The translations under genes and the position numbers were made by a program. The notes beneath the pieces were generated by a model that was not told where the DNA came from, did no database searches, and saw only the letters and a list, made by a program, of their open reading frames with translations. A stretch of 60,877 bases of DNA from a virus, in the IMG/VR virus record IMGVR_UViG_3300035698_015781, positions 1 through 60,877 of that record. One strand, 5' to 3'. Shown here piece by piece: positions 37,123 through 46,972 of the stretch (the stretch's first letter is position 1; each line of letters starts with the position of its first letter).

Positions 37123-37542
37123 TCATACATCTTTATATTTTCTAATTTCTATATCTTTCATAATGATTCTACGTCCATAATCTAACATCCGTCTCAACGC
37201 AGCATTTACCCTATTGGCTTTCCATCTATGAGTTTTTTCTAGATATTGCTGTAGTTCTTCTAGTTGTTCAATAGTCACAACTTTATCGTAGATCATAGCG
37301 TCGACAGCCACATCCAATATTTCGCCGTTATAGTTCTTGAATATTTTTTCCAGGATCGTAGCATATTTGTCGTCTAGTTCTGCCTTTTTATCTCTAGAAT
37401 TGTCGACAGCTTTCTTATAGTCTGTTTGAAAAGTTTTAAAATCTTCTATTAGCTTTTCTACATTAATTCTAGACTTTACTTTCTTTTCTGTAATTTTTTG
37501 AAACTCTTCTCTGATTAACTTTTTTAGTTCTGACTTTTTCAT
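37123..37542 (-). CDS. Tagged small protein (KKSEL family) with UGA at its end
   Basis: MKKSELKKLIREEFQKITEK starts a 139-residue frame with a helical body (RINVEKLIEDFKTFQTDYKK, then RWKANRVNAALRRMLDYG). It reaches UGA after KYKDV. If UGA is Trp, 14 more codons join it to the next tagged gene in frame. I list it ending at UGA because the downstream gene has its own ribosome site. Both readings are open. Confidence 0.55.
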   Translation of the reverse strand: MKKSELKKLIREEFQKITEKKVKSRINVEKLIEDFKTFQTDYKKAVDNSRDKKAELDDKYATILEKIFKNYNGEILDVAVDAMIYDKVVTIEQLEELQQYLEKTHRWKANRVNAALRRMLDYGRRIIMKDIEIRKYKDV

Positions 37543-37544
37543 TA

Positions 37545-37829
37545 CTACTCTTCTTGACCAAGTTCTGAAGTTAATTTTGTTAAAAATGGTTCAAAATTAT
37601 GACTACCGTATTCATCTTTGAGAACTTTTGCTACAGCTAAAGCGAAGTCTTCATATGACATACTATCATCTATTTTAATAATACTATTATCAATTTCTAT
37701 TGCTAATTTATCAGACTGGTTTGACTCTCTTATCTGTTTGTTAAATATAGATTTTTTTAACTGTTCTTTAATCATATCCCTAAGATCGGATCTTTTAATT
37801 TTATTATCGATTATCTTTTTATCTGACAT
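37545..37829 (-). CDS. Variant tagged protein (KRSDLRDMIKEQL)
   Basis: A 94-residue frame with a looser tag preceded by MSDKKIIDNK. The body has KLAIEIDNSIIKIDDSMSYE and a helix DFALAVAKVLKDEYG. It ends in TAG and has no Trp. The tag lies 11 residues in, so the N-terminal part may be trimmed differently. Confidence 0.55.
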   Translation of the reverse strand: MSDKKIIDNKIKRSDLRDMIKEQLKKSIFNKQIRESNQSDKLAIEIDNSIIKIDDSMSYEDFALAVAKVLKDEYGSHNFEPFLTKLTSELGQEE

Positions 37830-37839
37830 TAAATTTCTC

Positions 37840-38043
37840 CTAAAATACCATGTCTACGTAGTATTTAACATTCTTATCGGATCATTTTTTGAGATCGGCG
37901 CTTAGCTTTCATCTCTCTTGGTCATTCAATTCTGGAAATATGTCATCTTTGATGTATTTTATTATTTTATTGAAGTATTCTTTTTCTCTATTACGACTAT
38001 CCAGCTCTTCTTTGATTAATTTTCTTAATTCTGATTTTTTCAT
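37840..38043 (-). CDS. Tagged small protein (KKSEL family), 67 residues
   Basis: MKKSELRKLIKEELDSRNRE continues with EYFNKIIKYIKDDIFPELND and UGA Trp codons at ERWKLS and KKWSDK. It ends in TAG. It is nearly all helix and one of the smallest tagged proteins. Confidence 0.55.
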
Positions 38044-38045
38044 AA

Positions 38046-38315
38046 TTATTTCCTATATTTCTCATCAGGTATTTCATCACCTTTAAATAGTTTAGCTTTG
38101 TCTTTTATTTTTACTAATTTATTTACAATCTTCTTTAAATCTTCTGGTTTAAAGTCATTATCATTCATCAATCAGTTAGCCATAGCATTCATCATATTGT
38201 TAACATCAAATACTTCACTATCTATAACCTTTCTAGGAAGTCTAAGAAAATCTTTCTTCTCTTTTAATAACTTTATTTCTTCTTTTATTATCTTTCTTAA
38301 TTTTGATTTTTTCAT
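38046..38315 (-). CDS. Tagged small protein (KKSKL variant)
   Basis: MKKSKLRKIIKEEIKLLKEK precedes an 89-residue helical protein with DVNNMMNAMANWLMNDN (UGA Trp) and DLKKIVNKLVKIKDKA. It ends in TAA. The Glu in the usual SEL position is Lys here, so the tag tolerates change at that site. Confidence 0.55.
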
Positions 38316-38318
38316 GTT

Positions 38319-39434
38319 TTATTCCTTATTTGATTTAATATACTTCGACGAAATATATTGATGTCTACCACTATTAAATAATATATTATAAGAATCTTGA
38401 TCTTTTCAGTAATATCCGTGTGAGGCCTTCGTATTTGGATTAATTTTACATTTAATGTCGCGCCCACCAGTATTTATTATAATTTCATCCCCGGGTTGGT
38501 ATTCAGTTTCATTTAATTTTTTGATGTAGTTTTCTACTATATTAAGAATTTTCTTTCTATAGATTCTTTTATTACTAGATTCATATACATAAGGATATTC
38601 TTTTAATGTCATAGAATCTAATCAACTAGCACCTTCTTTAAAACCTATAAGAGATTGTGCATATCTCAGGTCAGCTTCATTATCAAAATACATTGTTGGT
38701 CCTTTTTCGTTTCATTTGATATTTTTATCCTCGAGACCAGAAATTACACCTTTGTGGTCTTCATCAGAAAATTTTGAAGTATCTAGTTCGAATCCTTCAT
38801 CAACTTTGTCTTTAGGTAATTTTTTAGCTTCCTCTTTTTCTGGATCCTCAATAGTGTTTTTAACGTCTTTGTGTATTCCCTCATCATCATCTAGTTTGTT
38901 ATACTTAACTTTTTTTATTTCTTCTTCACCAGTTAAAGTATTACCAGAAGTCTTTTTAGCATCTTTGTATGTTCCTTTTTTGTTATCCATTTGATTGTAT
39001 TTGGTGTTTTTTATTTCTTTTTCGCCAGCTACGTTGCCGCCTGTTTCATTTAATATCGTTTCTCTGATTATTTCTCTTAACTCTGATATTTTTATCTTCG
39101 ACTCTTGAACAGCTACTCTACTCTCTAATTTTTTAGGTGTTTTTTTAAGTTTAGAATTCTTAGTAATAGCACCAGGTAGTTTTCCTGTTGTTAAATCAAT
39201 ACTATGGTGTAAATCAGGATTTTTCTTAGTGTATACAGGTTTATCTTGATCATCAACGTCACCTGTTATTAAATCGTCAAAGTATCTCATAAATGCTACT
39301 ATTTCAGCTGGATCTTTATAATAGCTCAAATCATAAATAGATTCTATCTTAAATTTCTTTAAAGCTTTATTTAAAAGATCTTTGTATTTTTTAACTTCTT
39401 CACTTATAATATTTTTAAATGTTGATTGTTTCAT
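38319..39434 (-). CDS. Larger tagged protein with two tag-like segments
   Basis: I start at MKQSTFKNIISEEVKKYKDL, which has AGGAG nine bases upstream. An in-frame ATG 12 codons earlier lies in the previous gene. At about residue 115 a second segment, IKISELREIIRETILNETGG, repeats the tag inside the protein. The 371-residue chain contains two direct repeats (AGEKEIKNTKYNQMDNKKGT and TGEEEIKKVKYNKLDDDEGI), then a C-terminal domain with UGA Trp (IKWNEKG, ASWLDS, YYWKDQ). Two tags in one chain would fit two joined internal proteins. No function is known. Confidence 0.6.
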
Positions 39435-39435
39435 C

Positions 39436-39843
39436 TTATTTTTTCTCCTGTTGTTTACTAGACGGGGCATTTTCTTTGATAACTTTTCTTATCTCTGATT
39501 CTATTACTTCGTCTATCCTTTTTCTGAGTTGAACTTCTTCGTTTATACAATCAATGTTTTTTATTTCCTCGGCGATTAACTTATCTAACATATCAATCGT
39601 TATTTTCTTAGATTCCTTTAGTCTCTTATTAATCGCAACCGAAACTTCCTCAGGTATCTTCGTTATTATTTTGCCTAAATGACTTCCTAGCTCTACCTCT
39701 CGGCCGGTCTCACCATCATACATATTTACACCAACAGGACTATTTGGGTTTGGTGACATACTATATACAGAACTCCCAATAACAACAGTGTATCTATCTA
39801 ATGTTTTACCACCGTTATCATAAACAATTATTTTTTTCATCAT
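39436..39843 (-). CDS. Conserved phage protein with DNGGKTLDRY motif
   Basis: 135 residues: IIVYDNGGKTLDRYTVVIGS and SMSPNPNSPVGVNMYDGETG match a small conserved protein I have seen in many phages. The C-terminal half has MLDKLIAEEIKNI and RIDEVIESEIRKVIKE, two tag-like helices at the wrong end. It has no Trp and ends in TAA. Function unknown. Confidence 0.6.
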   Translation of the reverse strand: MMKKIIVYDNGGKTLDRYTVVIGSSVYSMSPNPNSPVGVNMYDGETGREVELGSHLGKIITKIPEEVSVAINKRLKESKKITIDMLDKLIAEEIKNIDCINEEVQLRKRIDEVIESEIRKVIKENAPSSKQQEKK

Positions 39844-39857
39844 TATTTCTCCAGTTA

Positions 39858-40897
39858 TTATATTTCAACTTTACCTAATTCATTATATAAAGCATTTAGA
39901 TCCCCGATAGCATCTCCTCTTTCACCATTCTTTAAGAAATCTTGGATGATACTTTTAAAGGTTATCTTTAGTTTTTTATTGAGTGATTTAGTTAATTCTC
40001 TGACTCTTGTCTTCGCATCATTAAATTCAGACTCTGAGGACTGTTCATCTAGTTTATCTTCTTCATATAACATATCATCTATATTTTGATCTTGAATATT
40101 TATTCCGGCTCGTCTAAATAACTCTAACATCTCTTTAGCATCTTTTATATTATCGAAGTAGTAACTGTTAGGCTCTGTATAATCATACTCAATACTTTTT
40201 ATACCTTGTAATAGATTCTTAGCTTCTTCAGTATCTTTCCTCTTAACATCAATATAAAAGTCTGTTTCTTCATTTAATTTGGAATTTTCTTCAACAACCT
40301 TTTCTAATTCTGTATTATTTATTCCAATAATAATTGAATCAAACTGTACATTTACATGTTTACTATTAGGGAAAATTCTTTCAATTTCACCAACTTCACC
40401 GTCTAATGACTCTAAAGTTTCCCTTCATGAGAATTGCTCTTTACTATAGCCTGAGTGGGCTGGAACACTTTTAGAATGTTTTTCTAGTACGTCTTTTTTT
40501 AACTTAACTTTATCACCCTTTTTAAAGGTAGCGTCTCCCTCGGTTAATTTAGCTTTCTTAGACTCAAATAAATGATGAACTATGAAATAAACACCGTATT
40601 TATCTTTTAGAGCTAATTTCATAGCTCTACTTTCTGCTTCTTCGTAAGTTAGAAGACTATCTACAATATCTCAGTATCCACTGTCTAAGTAATTACTATA
40701 GGTCTGTTTTCCGATAATAAATGTACCTTCTAATTCTGTCGGATCTTCTGTATCAGGATCTTCTTCTGCAAAATATAAAACTTTATCTTGATTCTTTTTA
40801 TTTCTTCAGAAATCGTCTAAACGATTTTCATTTAATTTAGCTTTCTTTTGCTCTTGTATGACTTCTCTAATTAAATTTCTTAGTTCTGATTTTTCAT
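39858..40897 (-). CDS. Tagged protein whose tag is out of frame by one base
   Basis: At 40895-40897 ATG AAA AAT CAG AAC TAA shows the usual ATG plus A-run, but with five As after ATG instead of six. The frame shifted by one reads KSELRNLIREVIQEQKKAKL and stays open to TAA at 39858 with UGA Trp (DFWRNK, GYWDIV, FSWRET). Intact, it would be about 346 residues. As it stands, the first in-frame ATG is at 40622 (254 residues). The cause is either a base error or a phase switch in the A tract. A C-terminal helical domain has ETDFYIDVKRKDTEEAKNLL. Confidence 0.6.
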
Positions 40898-40911
40898 TTT
40901 ATTTCTCCGTA

Positions 40912-41124
40912 TTATTTGCCATCAAGTATTGTTATAATTTCTATCTCATCTACTAAATTATTATCAATATTTAATCGTAATATTTGCTCTAATTCTTCTC
41001 TAGTCTCATCACCAAATAATTTAATATGTTCGTGAGCACCTAATATATCCAATAGATCGCTATCACCGAGCCTTTCGAAATCTATATTTTGTTCACCTTC
41101 AGTTACGTATTTTTTTTCATTCAT
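40912..41124 (-). CDS. Small acidic protein
   Basis: 70 residues, MNEKKYVTEGEQNIDFERLG to IITILDGK, acidic and helical, ending in TAA. The VTEGEQ piece resembles the tail of a cleaved tag. It has no Trp and lies among tagged genes. Confidence 0.5.
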   Translation of the reverse strand: MNEKKYVTEGEQNIDFERLGDSDLLDILGAHEHIKLFGDETREELEQILRLNIDNNLVDEIEIITILDGK

Positions 41125-41153
41125 TTAGTTTTATCATAATATACCTTCTTATA

Positions 41154-41480
41154 TTAGTTAGCTCAGACTGCTCTTTTCTTAAATAATTCATAGAACACTA
41201 ATGCTATCTCACTTCTTATTATATTTCTAATCTTCTTATAATCTGAAGAATCTAATGATTCATTCATTGTTTTAGGTGGTGTAAAATGCCATAAATTTTT
41301 ATATACTAATTGATTATTTTTAGCATGTTCCATACCCATCTTCTTAAGTAATTTATTTAATCTTTTATTAGGTTTACCATTCGAAAACGCATAAGGTGTC
41401 ATGTAAGCTTCGCCGGCTCCAGTTGTAGTATCTTCGTTAAGTGTGTTTTTTATTATTTCATTAATAGTTTGGATCTTCAT
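41154..41480 (-). CDS. Hypothetical protein with a looser tag
   Basis: MKIQTINEIIKNTLNEDTTT begins a 108-residue protein with GKPNKRLNKLLKKMGMEHAK, WHFTPPKTMNESLDSSDYKK and a closing helix. Only one UGA occurs, three codons from the end (VWAN). The opening helix with NEIIKNTLNED is similar in style to the tags. Function unknown. Confidence 0.5.
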
Positions 41481-41490
41481 ATGTTACTTC

Positions 41491-41805
41491 CTACTCGTCC
41501 GGTTGCTCTTGTCTTCGTAGATCTTGATGGAATGAATCCTTTTCTTCGTCGTCTGGATCGATATCCCTATCTCTCCTTACGTATAATAATCTTTCGACTT
41601 TATCGAAACCACGTACTACATCCCTGAATAAGTCTAGGTCAAACTCGTTGCCTTTTTCTACAGCAACTTTTATCGTTCGCAGGGCATCGACCGCAGAAAA
41701 GAATCTCTGTATCCCTTCTCTATCAGTTAATCAATAGTGACGATCCCCTTCATTAAGTATCTTGATTTCCTCTTTAATAACTTTTCTTAATTCTGACTTT
41801 TTCAT
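41491..41805 (-). CDS. Tagged small protein (KKSEL family)
   Basis: MKKSELRKVIKEEIKILNEG then DRHYWLTDREGIQRFFSAVD (UGA Trp), with an Arg-rich end (RLLYVRRDRDIDPDDEEKD). 104 residues, TAG stop. The body looks like a small helical bundle. Confidence 0.6.
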
Positions 41806-41810
41806 CCTAT

Positions 41811-42263
41811 TTACTCCTCTTCATCTTCTTCGTCATCACCTCAAGATTGATTAGGATCATTTTTTGGCCCGTCGAAGAAATCATGATTTTTTCAATCAAA
41901 ACTCTTTGTTGTTACTAAGGCTGGAAATAATACTTTACCTCCATTTTTTGGTTTAATTTCATCAAAGGCTATCTTAATACCCGTATCTCTTAGGTCTCAG
42001 CCGTCCTCTTTAGAATAGCCGTTCATCTCGGCCAGAAGCTCATAATAATCTTTACCATCAAATACACCATATCCTTCGTATTTAAGCTCGTGCCAGCTGT
42101 TTCCTTTATTGTCATACATATATACATGAAAGGGTCTTCAACTAGGAATAGGTTCTTCAGTATCTTGTGTCAATCAGCCGAATTGACCTTCAGTTAGCAA
42201 TGACGACTCATTTATTCTCGTCTTTGTAAAATCATTCCATTCATTTAATCTTATTTTATCCAT
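41811..42263 (-). CDS. Conserved phage protein with FDGKDYYELLAEMNG motif
   Basis: The 150-residue frame has many Trp codons, mostly UGA (EGQFGW, PSWRP, NSWHEL, DGWDL, SFDWKN, QSWGD). KYEGYGVFDGKDYYELLAEM followed by DLRDTGIKIAFDEIKP matches a small conserved phage protein of unknown role. The N-terminus MDKIRLNEWNDFTKTRINES contains a tag-like helix. It ends in an acidic tail (DDEEDEEE). Confidence 0.6.
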
Positions 42264-42276
42264 TTTTATACTCCAT

Positions 42277-43170
42277 TTATTCTGTTATTTCTTCACGAGT
42301 ATCTTTTTTAAGTTTTCTAACTTCTTCAATTATCTCGTATATTTTCATAATTTGTATAATTTTGTGATATTTATTTCAATTATTATTTAATAATTTAATA
42401 GATCTTTTCGATATCTCATCGAGTTTTATTCTTAGAACTTTATCGTCTACTTGAATATTATTTAAACTTGTTTGCAGTTTTGGTACTTCTTCTTCTAGGT
42501 AGTTTTCTAAAATAGAATTATCAGATAAACTATTCATATAGATTTTTAATAATTGTTTCTGTTTGTTCGTTATATTTTCGTATTTCTTATTGAATTTTTT
42601 AATTATATTTTGAAGTGTTAATAACTTTACAGTTCTATCTTGCCCACAGAATGTGGATAATATATTCGAGCTATCGATAGGTACATTCTGTTGTTGGCTC
42701 GGCGTAGTTATCGTTTCTATGATGGTGAATCTACTATTCACAATATCAGTCGGGCTGAATATTCCGTCTATGTTTAATTCTGATTCAAACAACTTGTAGA
42801 TAGATGCCAATATTTTGTAATTTACTGCTTTTGATGTAAATAGTCCTTTAACATCAAAATTTTCTTTTATCTCTTTTACTAAGTTATATTTACTTCTTAT
42901 TAGACTCTTTTCGTCTAAATTTTTCCTAGCTTTTAGAGTCTCTTCTATAACTGCGTTGGCTCTGTCCTTATCTAGACTTCTGGTCTTCAGTAGTATATTA
43001 TACAGTGATAGTTCTTCGTTTAAAGGTTTGTCTTTTCCGAAGTATTTCTTGAGTAATTTTATTGCGTGTGACTCGAATTTATTATTTAGTAAATCTGTGG
43101 TTAATTGTTTCACTAGAACCTCGTATAGGAATCCAGTGTTACGTGTTTTATGGTGTCTTAATTGCTTCAT
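42277..43170 (-). CDS. Conserved head-region protein next to the portal
   Basis: The 297-residue frame (UGA Trp at NNNWNKYHK) begins MKQLRHHKTRNTGFLYEVLV, which fits the conserved RHHKTRNTG start of a phage protein encoded beside portals. A helical body and a C-terminal KYHKIIQIMKIYEIIEEVRK follow. Under the standard code the last 33 residues would be lost. Its exact role in head assembly is not known to me. Confidence 0.6.
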
Positions 43171-43204
43171 AGTTATTCCTCCAACTATTATTCATCTTTG
43201 TGAC

Positions 43205-43225
43205 AGGCTAAATTATAATTAGCCT
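43205..43225. terminator. Small hairpin between two head genes
   Basis: AGGCTAA and TTAGCCT form a 7 base-pair stem around a short AT loop. A T run follows only on the plus strand, so termination on the minus strand is uncertain. It may be a processing or pausing site. Confidence 0.3.
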
Positions 43226-43250
43226 ATTTTCTAATAGTTCACTTATCCAA

Positions 43251-43577
43251 CTAGAAATGCATTAAACCAGAATCAGATAGTTTAGTTGTATAGTAATTCT
43301 CCAGTTCTTCTATTTTTTTCAATAATTCACTTAATATTGTTGGATCTAGCTCAGGTATATTTTTCGTTGATTCTTTAAGGTTATTGAAGATGGACCGAAT
43401 GTACCCGCCTAAACTCTCGTCTATTTTATTCTTTTCTTCAGTTCCTTCGGAGTCTTGGTCTTCCTTAGTTAGTCTCATAGCAGTGGTTAACCCAAGAGGC
43501 GGAGTTTCAACTATCCCTCCTATACCTAACTTGAACTCGTTAAGTAATTTTCTCATGTCTGTGTTTTTATTTTTCAT
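43251..43577 (-). CDS. Tagged small protein (RKLLNEFK family) before the head gene
   Basis: MKNKNTDMRKLLNEFKLGIG carries the second tag after seven extra residues. A 108-residue helical body follows (EESLGG-type, SIFNNLKESTKNIPELDPTI). It has no Trp and ends in TAG. It sits between portal and the RHHKTRNTG gene. Confidence 0.6.
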   Translation of the reverse strand: MKNKNTDMRKLLNEFKLGIGGIVETPPLGLTTAMRLTKEDQDSEGTEEKNKIDESLGGYIRSIFNNLKESTKNIPELDPTILSELLKKIEELENYYTTKLSDSGLMHF

Positions 43578-43671
43578 TATTTGTTCTCCCGGGAATATAG
43601 ATATTCCTCTATATATAAATATGTTAGCCGATAATTTTAATTATGAAAAAAATGATAATTTTTGATTATTT

Positions 43672-46600
43672 TTACCCTTTTATCGTCTTTTTTCTCTTCT
43701 CCATTCTCTGTTTTAACAATCATCCATCCAGTTTCGTAATATCTTCGGTAGAAAGTGGATTACTACCTTTATATCTATGTTTCTTATGACCTTTAGTAAC
43801 GGCTAGTATTTTCTTAAGGCCTTTTAATCCTAGTGGGTCTTCTTCGTCTGTTTCTTTAGATTTTTCGCTCTTCTTACGTTTTTTTGGTTTATCAGGCAGT
43901 AGATTCGTTCGCTCAATACCCTCGCCAGCAACACCTGCTTCAGCACTAGGTGTAGTAGCGCCAGGAAGAGCTCCTGCTTCTCCTGCTGTAGTTTCTTGTG
44001 GTTGCGGGCCACTTTCACCTTGTTGATCACCACCTCCAGTATCGGCTGTTTGTGAACTTTCACCCTCTTCACCCATCTCTTCTTCTGCTGCCTCTTCGGC
44101 TTCAGGTTCTTCTGGTTTGTATTCGGTGTCTATACCGCCGAGTTTATCCCACTTAGTACCGAACGGATCCTCTCCTTCCTCTAATATCTTGGCCAATCTA
44201 TGTTCGAATAACGCATCTTTTAATAGATTTTCACGTTGTTCGTCCGCTTCTTTTTTAGTTAATTTGAATAGTTCGATGTATATTCAATCGGCCGCTAATA
44301 GATTTATATCTCTAATATTAGCAGCTAATGCGGTTTTAGCATCCCATAAAGCTATTTTTTCTTCTTCATACACAACCGAAGGACTTGTTAGTTCTAGTTT
44401 AAAATCTAGTAAATCTTCATTTTCATATCCTTGAGCGTATAGATGAACTATAGCAATCTTATATAGTTCAGATGTTAGAATTCTCTGTATTCTTTCAACA
44501 GTACGAGCAAATCTTAAATCCTCTGAGTTGTGAACAACAACGCCGGCGTCTGTTAAAAAATTATGATAGTCTTTGATAGTTATGTCGCAAGTGTCGGCTT
44601 TGTAGTCTAAACGATCTACTGACACCACTCTAATAATATGAGTGTTTTCGATATTGTTCTTTTCTACTAGACTACTAACTGTTTTGGAAATGTGTCCGAG
44701 ACTGTCGCCTGGTTCCAGACTACTAGCCTCTACTCATCTATCGTCTCTAAGCATGAATCTGTGATCTGGTGTGCAGTCTATTATTTCACTGTTATCCAGT
44801 GTAACTCTCACTATGTCGGCATCCATTCTAGTAAACCCAGCCCATTCTATTTTTCCAGGTACTACCGATCCGTTTGCTTCGTTAATAGAGTAAACATAGT
44901 TCTGTATACTATTTTTGTGGTCTTGGATGAGTTCATCAACTGTTTTGGTTTTACCACTTAATAATGGAATTTTGGTTTCTGGAACAACACAAGCGAGAGT
45001 CGCTCGCGCCCCGAGACCTTCTTCGTAACCTAAGAATGCTTTTGGGATCCTTAGCGATGCTAACATTTTGTTCTTTAAATATTCTATGTCCTCTATCGCA
45101 TCATAATTTAAAGCTGGGGCGATATCTATATCGGTTCCAGAATCACTACCTCTGACAGGAATGAAGAAGTCCTCTAAAACGTTCATGAGGTTGAACTTAA
45201 GGTTATAATCTCCTGTATTCGCATCTATAAATGGTATTTTCTTTGTCGATTGTATAATACCATTTATAAAATTATCAACCTCATCCGGTGGTATATTTCC
45301 CACATCTATCTTGAATATTCTTCTTTCTGGTGCTCTCATGATCCTATGGATCAGCATAGCGTCTTCCATTAGGTGTAGTTTCTTTCAAACTTTTCTAGCA
45401 CCTTCTATTGCACTTCTACCATATGGTAAGAAGTTTGAGTCTGATAATAATCTAAAATGAGCTATTTGAAAATTCTCTGCTGGTTCTCTAACTTGCTCCC
45501 CGATGATGAATTTTAATTCATATGGGTCGTCAGGGTTGTCACCTTCTAGTCGTTTAATATCATATACCGATATTGGTATTACGTTGGTTACTCCATATTC
45601 TTCATGTATGTCGAGGTATAAAAAAAAATCCCCGTACTTACACAGGTTCCTAGTTCATGATGGTAAAGTAAATTCTATATTCAAGATATCATAAAATAGA
45701 TTCTCTAATATTTCTTTAATATCTTGATTTTCGGAACTGATTCTCAACACATCGCCGAATTCATCTTTTGTCGTACAATTATGAGTGTATAGTTTACCAT
45801 TATCGATTGTTTCTATTGCATAGATATGGTTATCACCAACATTAACTAGATCGTAAGCGTCCTCTATTCCTACTTTAGTTATTGAAATTATCTTATGATT
45901 ATTGAAACCTGTAAATATATCATAAGATGTATATTTTCGATCCTCTCCGCTATATTTTTTTGTTGTAAAAATTTTTAAATTGGACTCATTAGATAGATCT
46001 TTAGTTTTAGTTAATTCTCCATTATTGCCAACCCATATATGGTCTGCTGTTGATTTTATTCTAGTACCATTGTCTAATCCAATTTTATACATTTGTTTCT
46101 TGCCATTATATGCAACTTTTTGACATACAACAGGAGAAAAATCTTTATTATCTTTATCTAGTCCGTATACCCAGAAATCTGTATAATTACCTTCATACAA
46201 TTCTCTAATTGTTCTTTTGGTACCGTCTAGTAGTGGTATAACTGTTTGCCCGGATAGGCATTCCTCTGAATATAAATCTAGGCCCGAGCTGATTATACTG
46301 TCTCTATCCATCGAGTTGTGGACAAAACAAACTTCTGTTGAGAAATTGTGATATTTCTCAACTGTCATATCGTATACATCTAATACTTTATGAGGTGTTA
46401 TTGATACTATCTTGCACATATCATATTGTTTTGACGTCACAAGATCATCAGGTCTTAATTCATCAACCCTTTTATATTTACCATTTTCCATTAAAAATGG
46501 GTGATTTGCAGTAGCGATTAATTCGTACTTGTTTTCGAATTTTATTTTATATGTCGCCTCTGTTTTTGTTTTTCTAACAGAATGTGCAACGCCTAGTTTA

Positions 46601-46962
46601 ATAGAATTATCGCTGAGATCATACGAAAATACATGAAATTTATTTTCTTTATCGGGGTATAATTTTGCTAATTTCTTTAACGTTTTTGTAGCTCCATTAG
46701 ATAACGGTATTTTTGTTTCACCTGCCATACATTCGTAATCCCTAAATAATTCAATTCTAGTATCACTATATGAATATTGATTTATTTGACCTAAATTAAT
46801 AGTGTCTCTTTTTCTGAGTCTATTAAATCTATCTACCTGGTGTGCTAGTTGTACTGTATCTGTGTCTAGAATTTTTAATTGTTTTTTTCCAACATGGCGG
46901 ACTATTACTTCGCCTGAAAATAATCTTTTTAACCTTTTAAAAAACTTACTCGTTTGAGCCAT
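43672..46962 (-). CDS. Portal protein, gp20-like, with three mini-inteins
   Basis: One 1096-residue frame with UGA as Trp. The host parts read LGQINQYSYSDTRIELFRDY E ... SMDRDSIISSGLDLYSEE ... TTKDEFGDVLRISSE ... NLFYDILNIEFTLPSWTRNL ... KYGDFFLYLDI ... SLRIPKAFLGYEEGLGARAT ... EDLRFARTVERIQRI, the order of gp20-type portals. Splicing out the three inteins leaves 641 residues. The C-terminal tail (about the last 160) is acidic and Gly/Gln-rich, then basic (KPKKRKKSEKSKETD). The portal is the DNA entrance of the head and starts its assembly. It lies just downstream of the terminase gene, as expected. Confidence 0.9.
44527..44991 (-). mobile_element. Portal intein 3 (mini-intein)
   Basis: Residues 658-812 (155 aa) start with Cys (CVVPETKIPLLSGKTKTVDE), contain block B DCTPDHRFML and block F-like KADTCDITIKDYHNFLTDAG and end VVVHN before Ser of the host part (SEDLRFA). 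Splicing would join GARATLA to SEDLRFARTV, the conserved portal sequence. There is no LAGLIDADG or HNH insert. UGA serves as Trp within it (RDDRWVEA). Confidence 0.85.
45778..46260 (-). mobile_element. Portal intein 2 (mini-intein)
   Basis: Residues 235-395 (161 aa) start CLSGQTVIPLLDGTKRTIRE, include STADHIWVGNN and VNVGDNHIYAIE and end KLYTHN before Cys (CTTKDEFG). It joins DLYSEE to CTTKDEFGDV, again restoring portal sequence. It also lacks an endonuclease domain. Confidence 0.85.
46315..46731 (-). mobile_element. Portal intein 1 (mini-intein)
   Basis: Residues 78-216 (139 aa) start CMAGETKIPLSNGATKTLKK, include TANHPFLMENG (block B) and DVYDMTVEKYHNFSTE and end CFVHN before Ser. It joins ELFRDYE to SMDRDS. 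The shared TKIPL-start and YHNF core show that introns 1 and 3 are related inteins; all three use Cys first and Asn last. Confidence 0.85.
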
Positions 46963-46972
46963 TATTTACCCC

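Noticed and set aside
39435-39470. Upstream ATG for the two-tag gene
   Set aside because: It lies within the end of the preceding gene, and the ATG at 39434 has a well-placed AGGAG.
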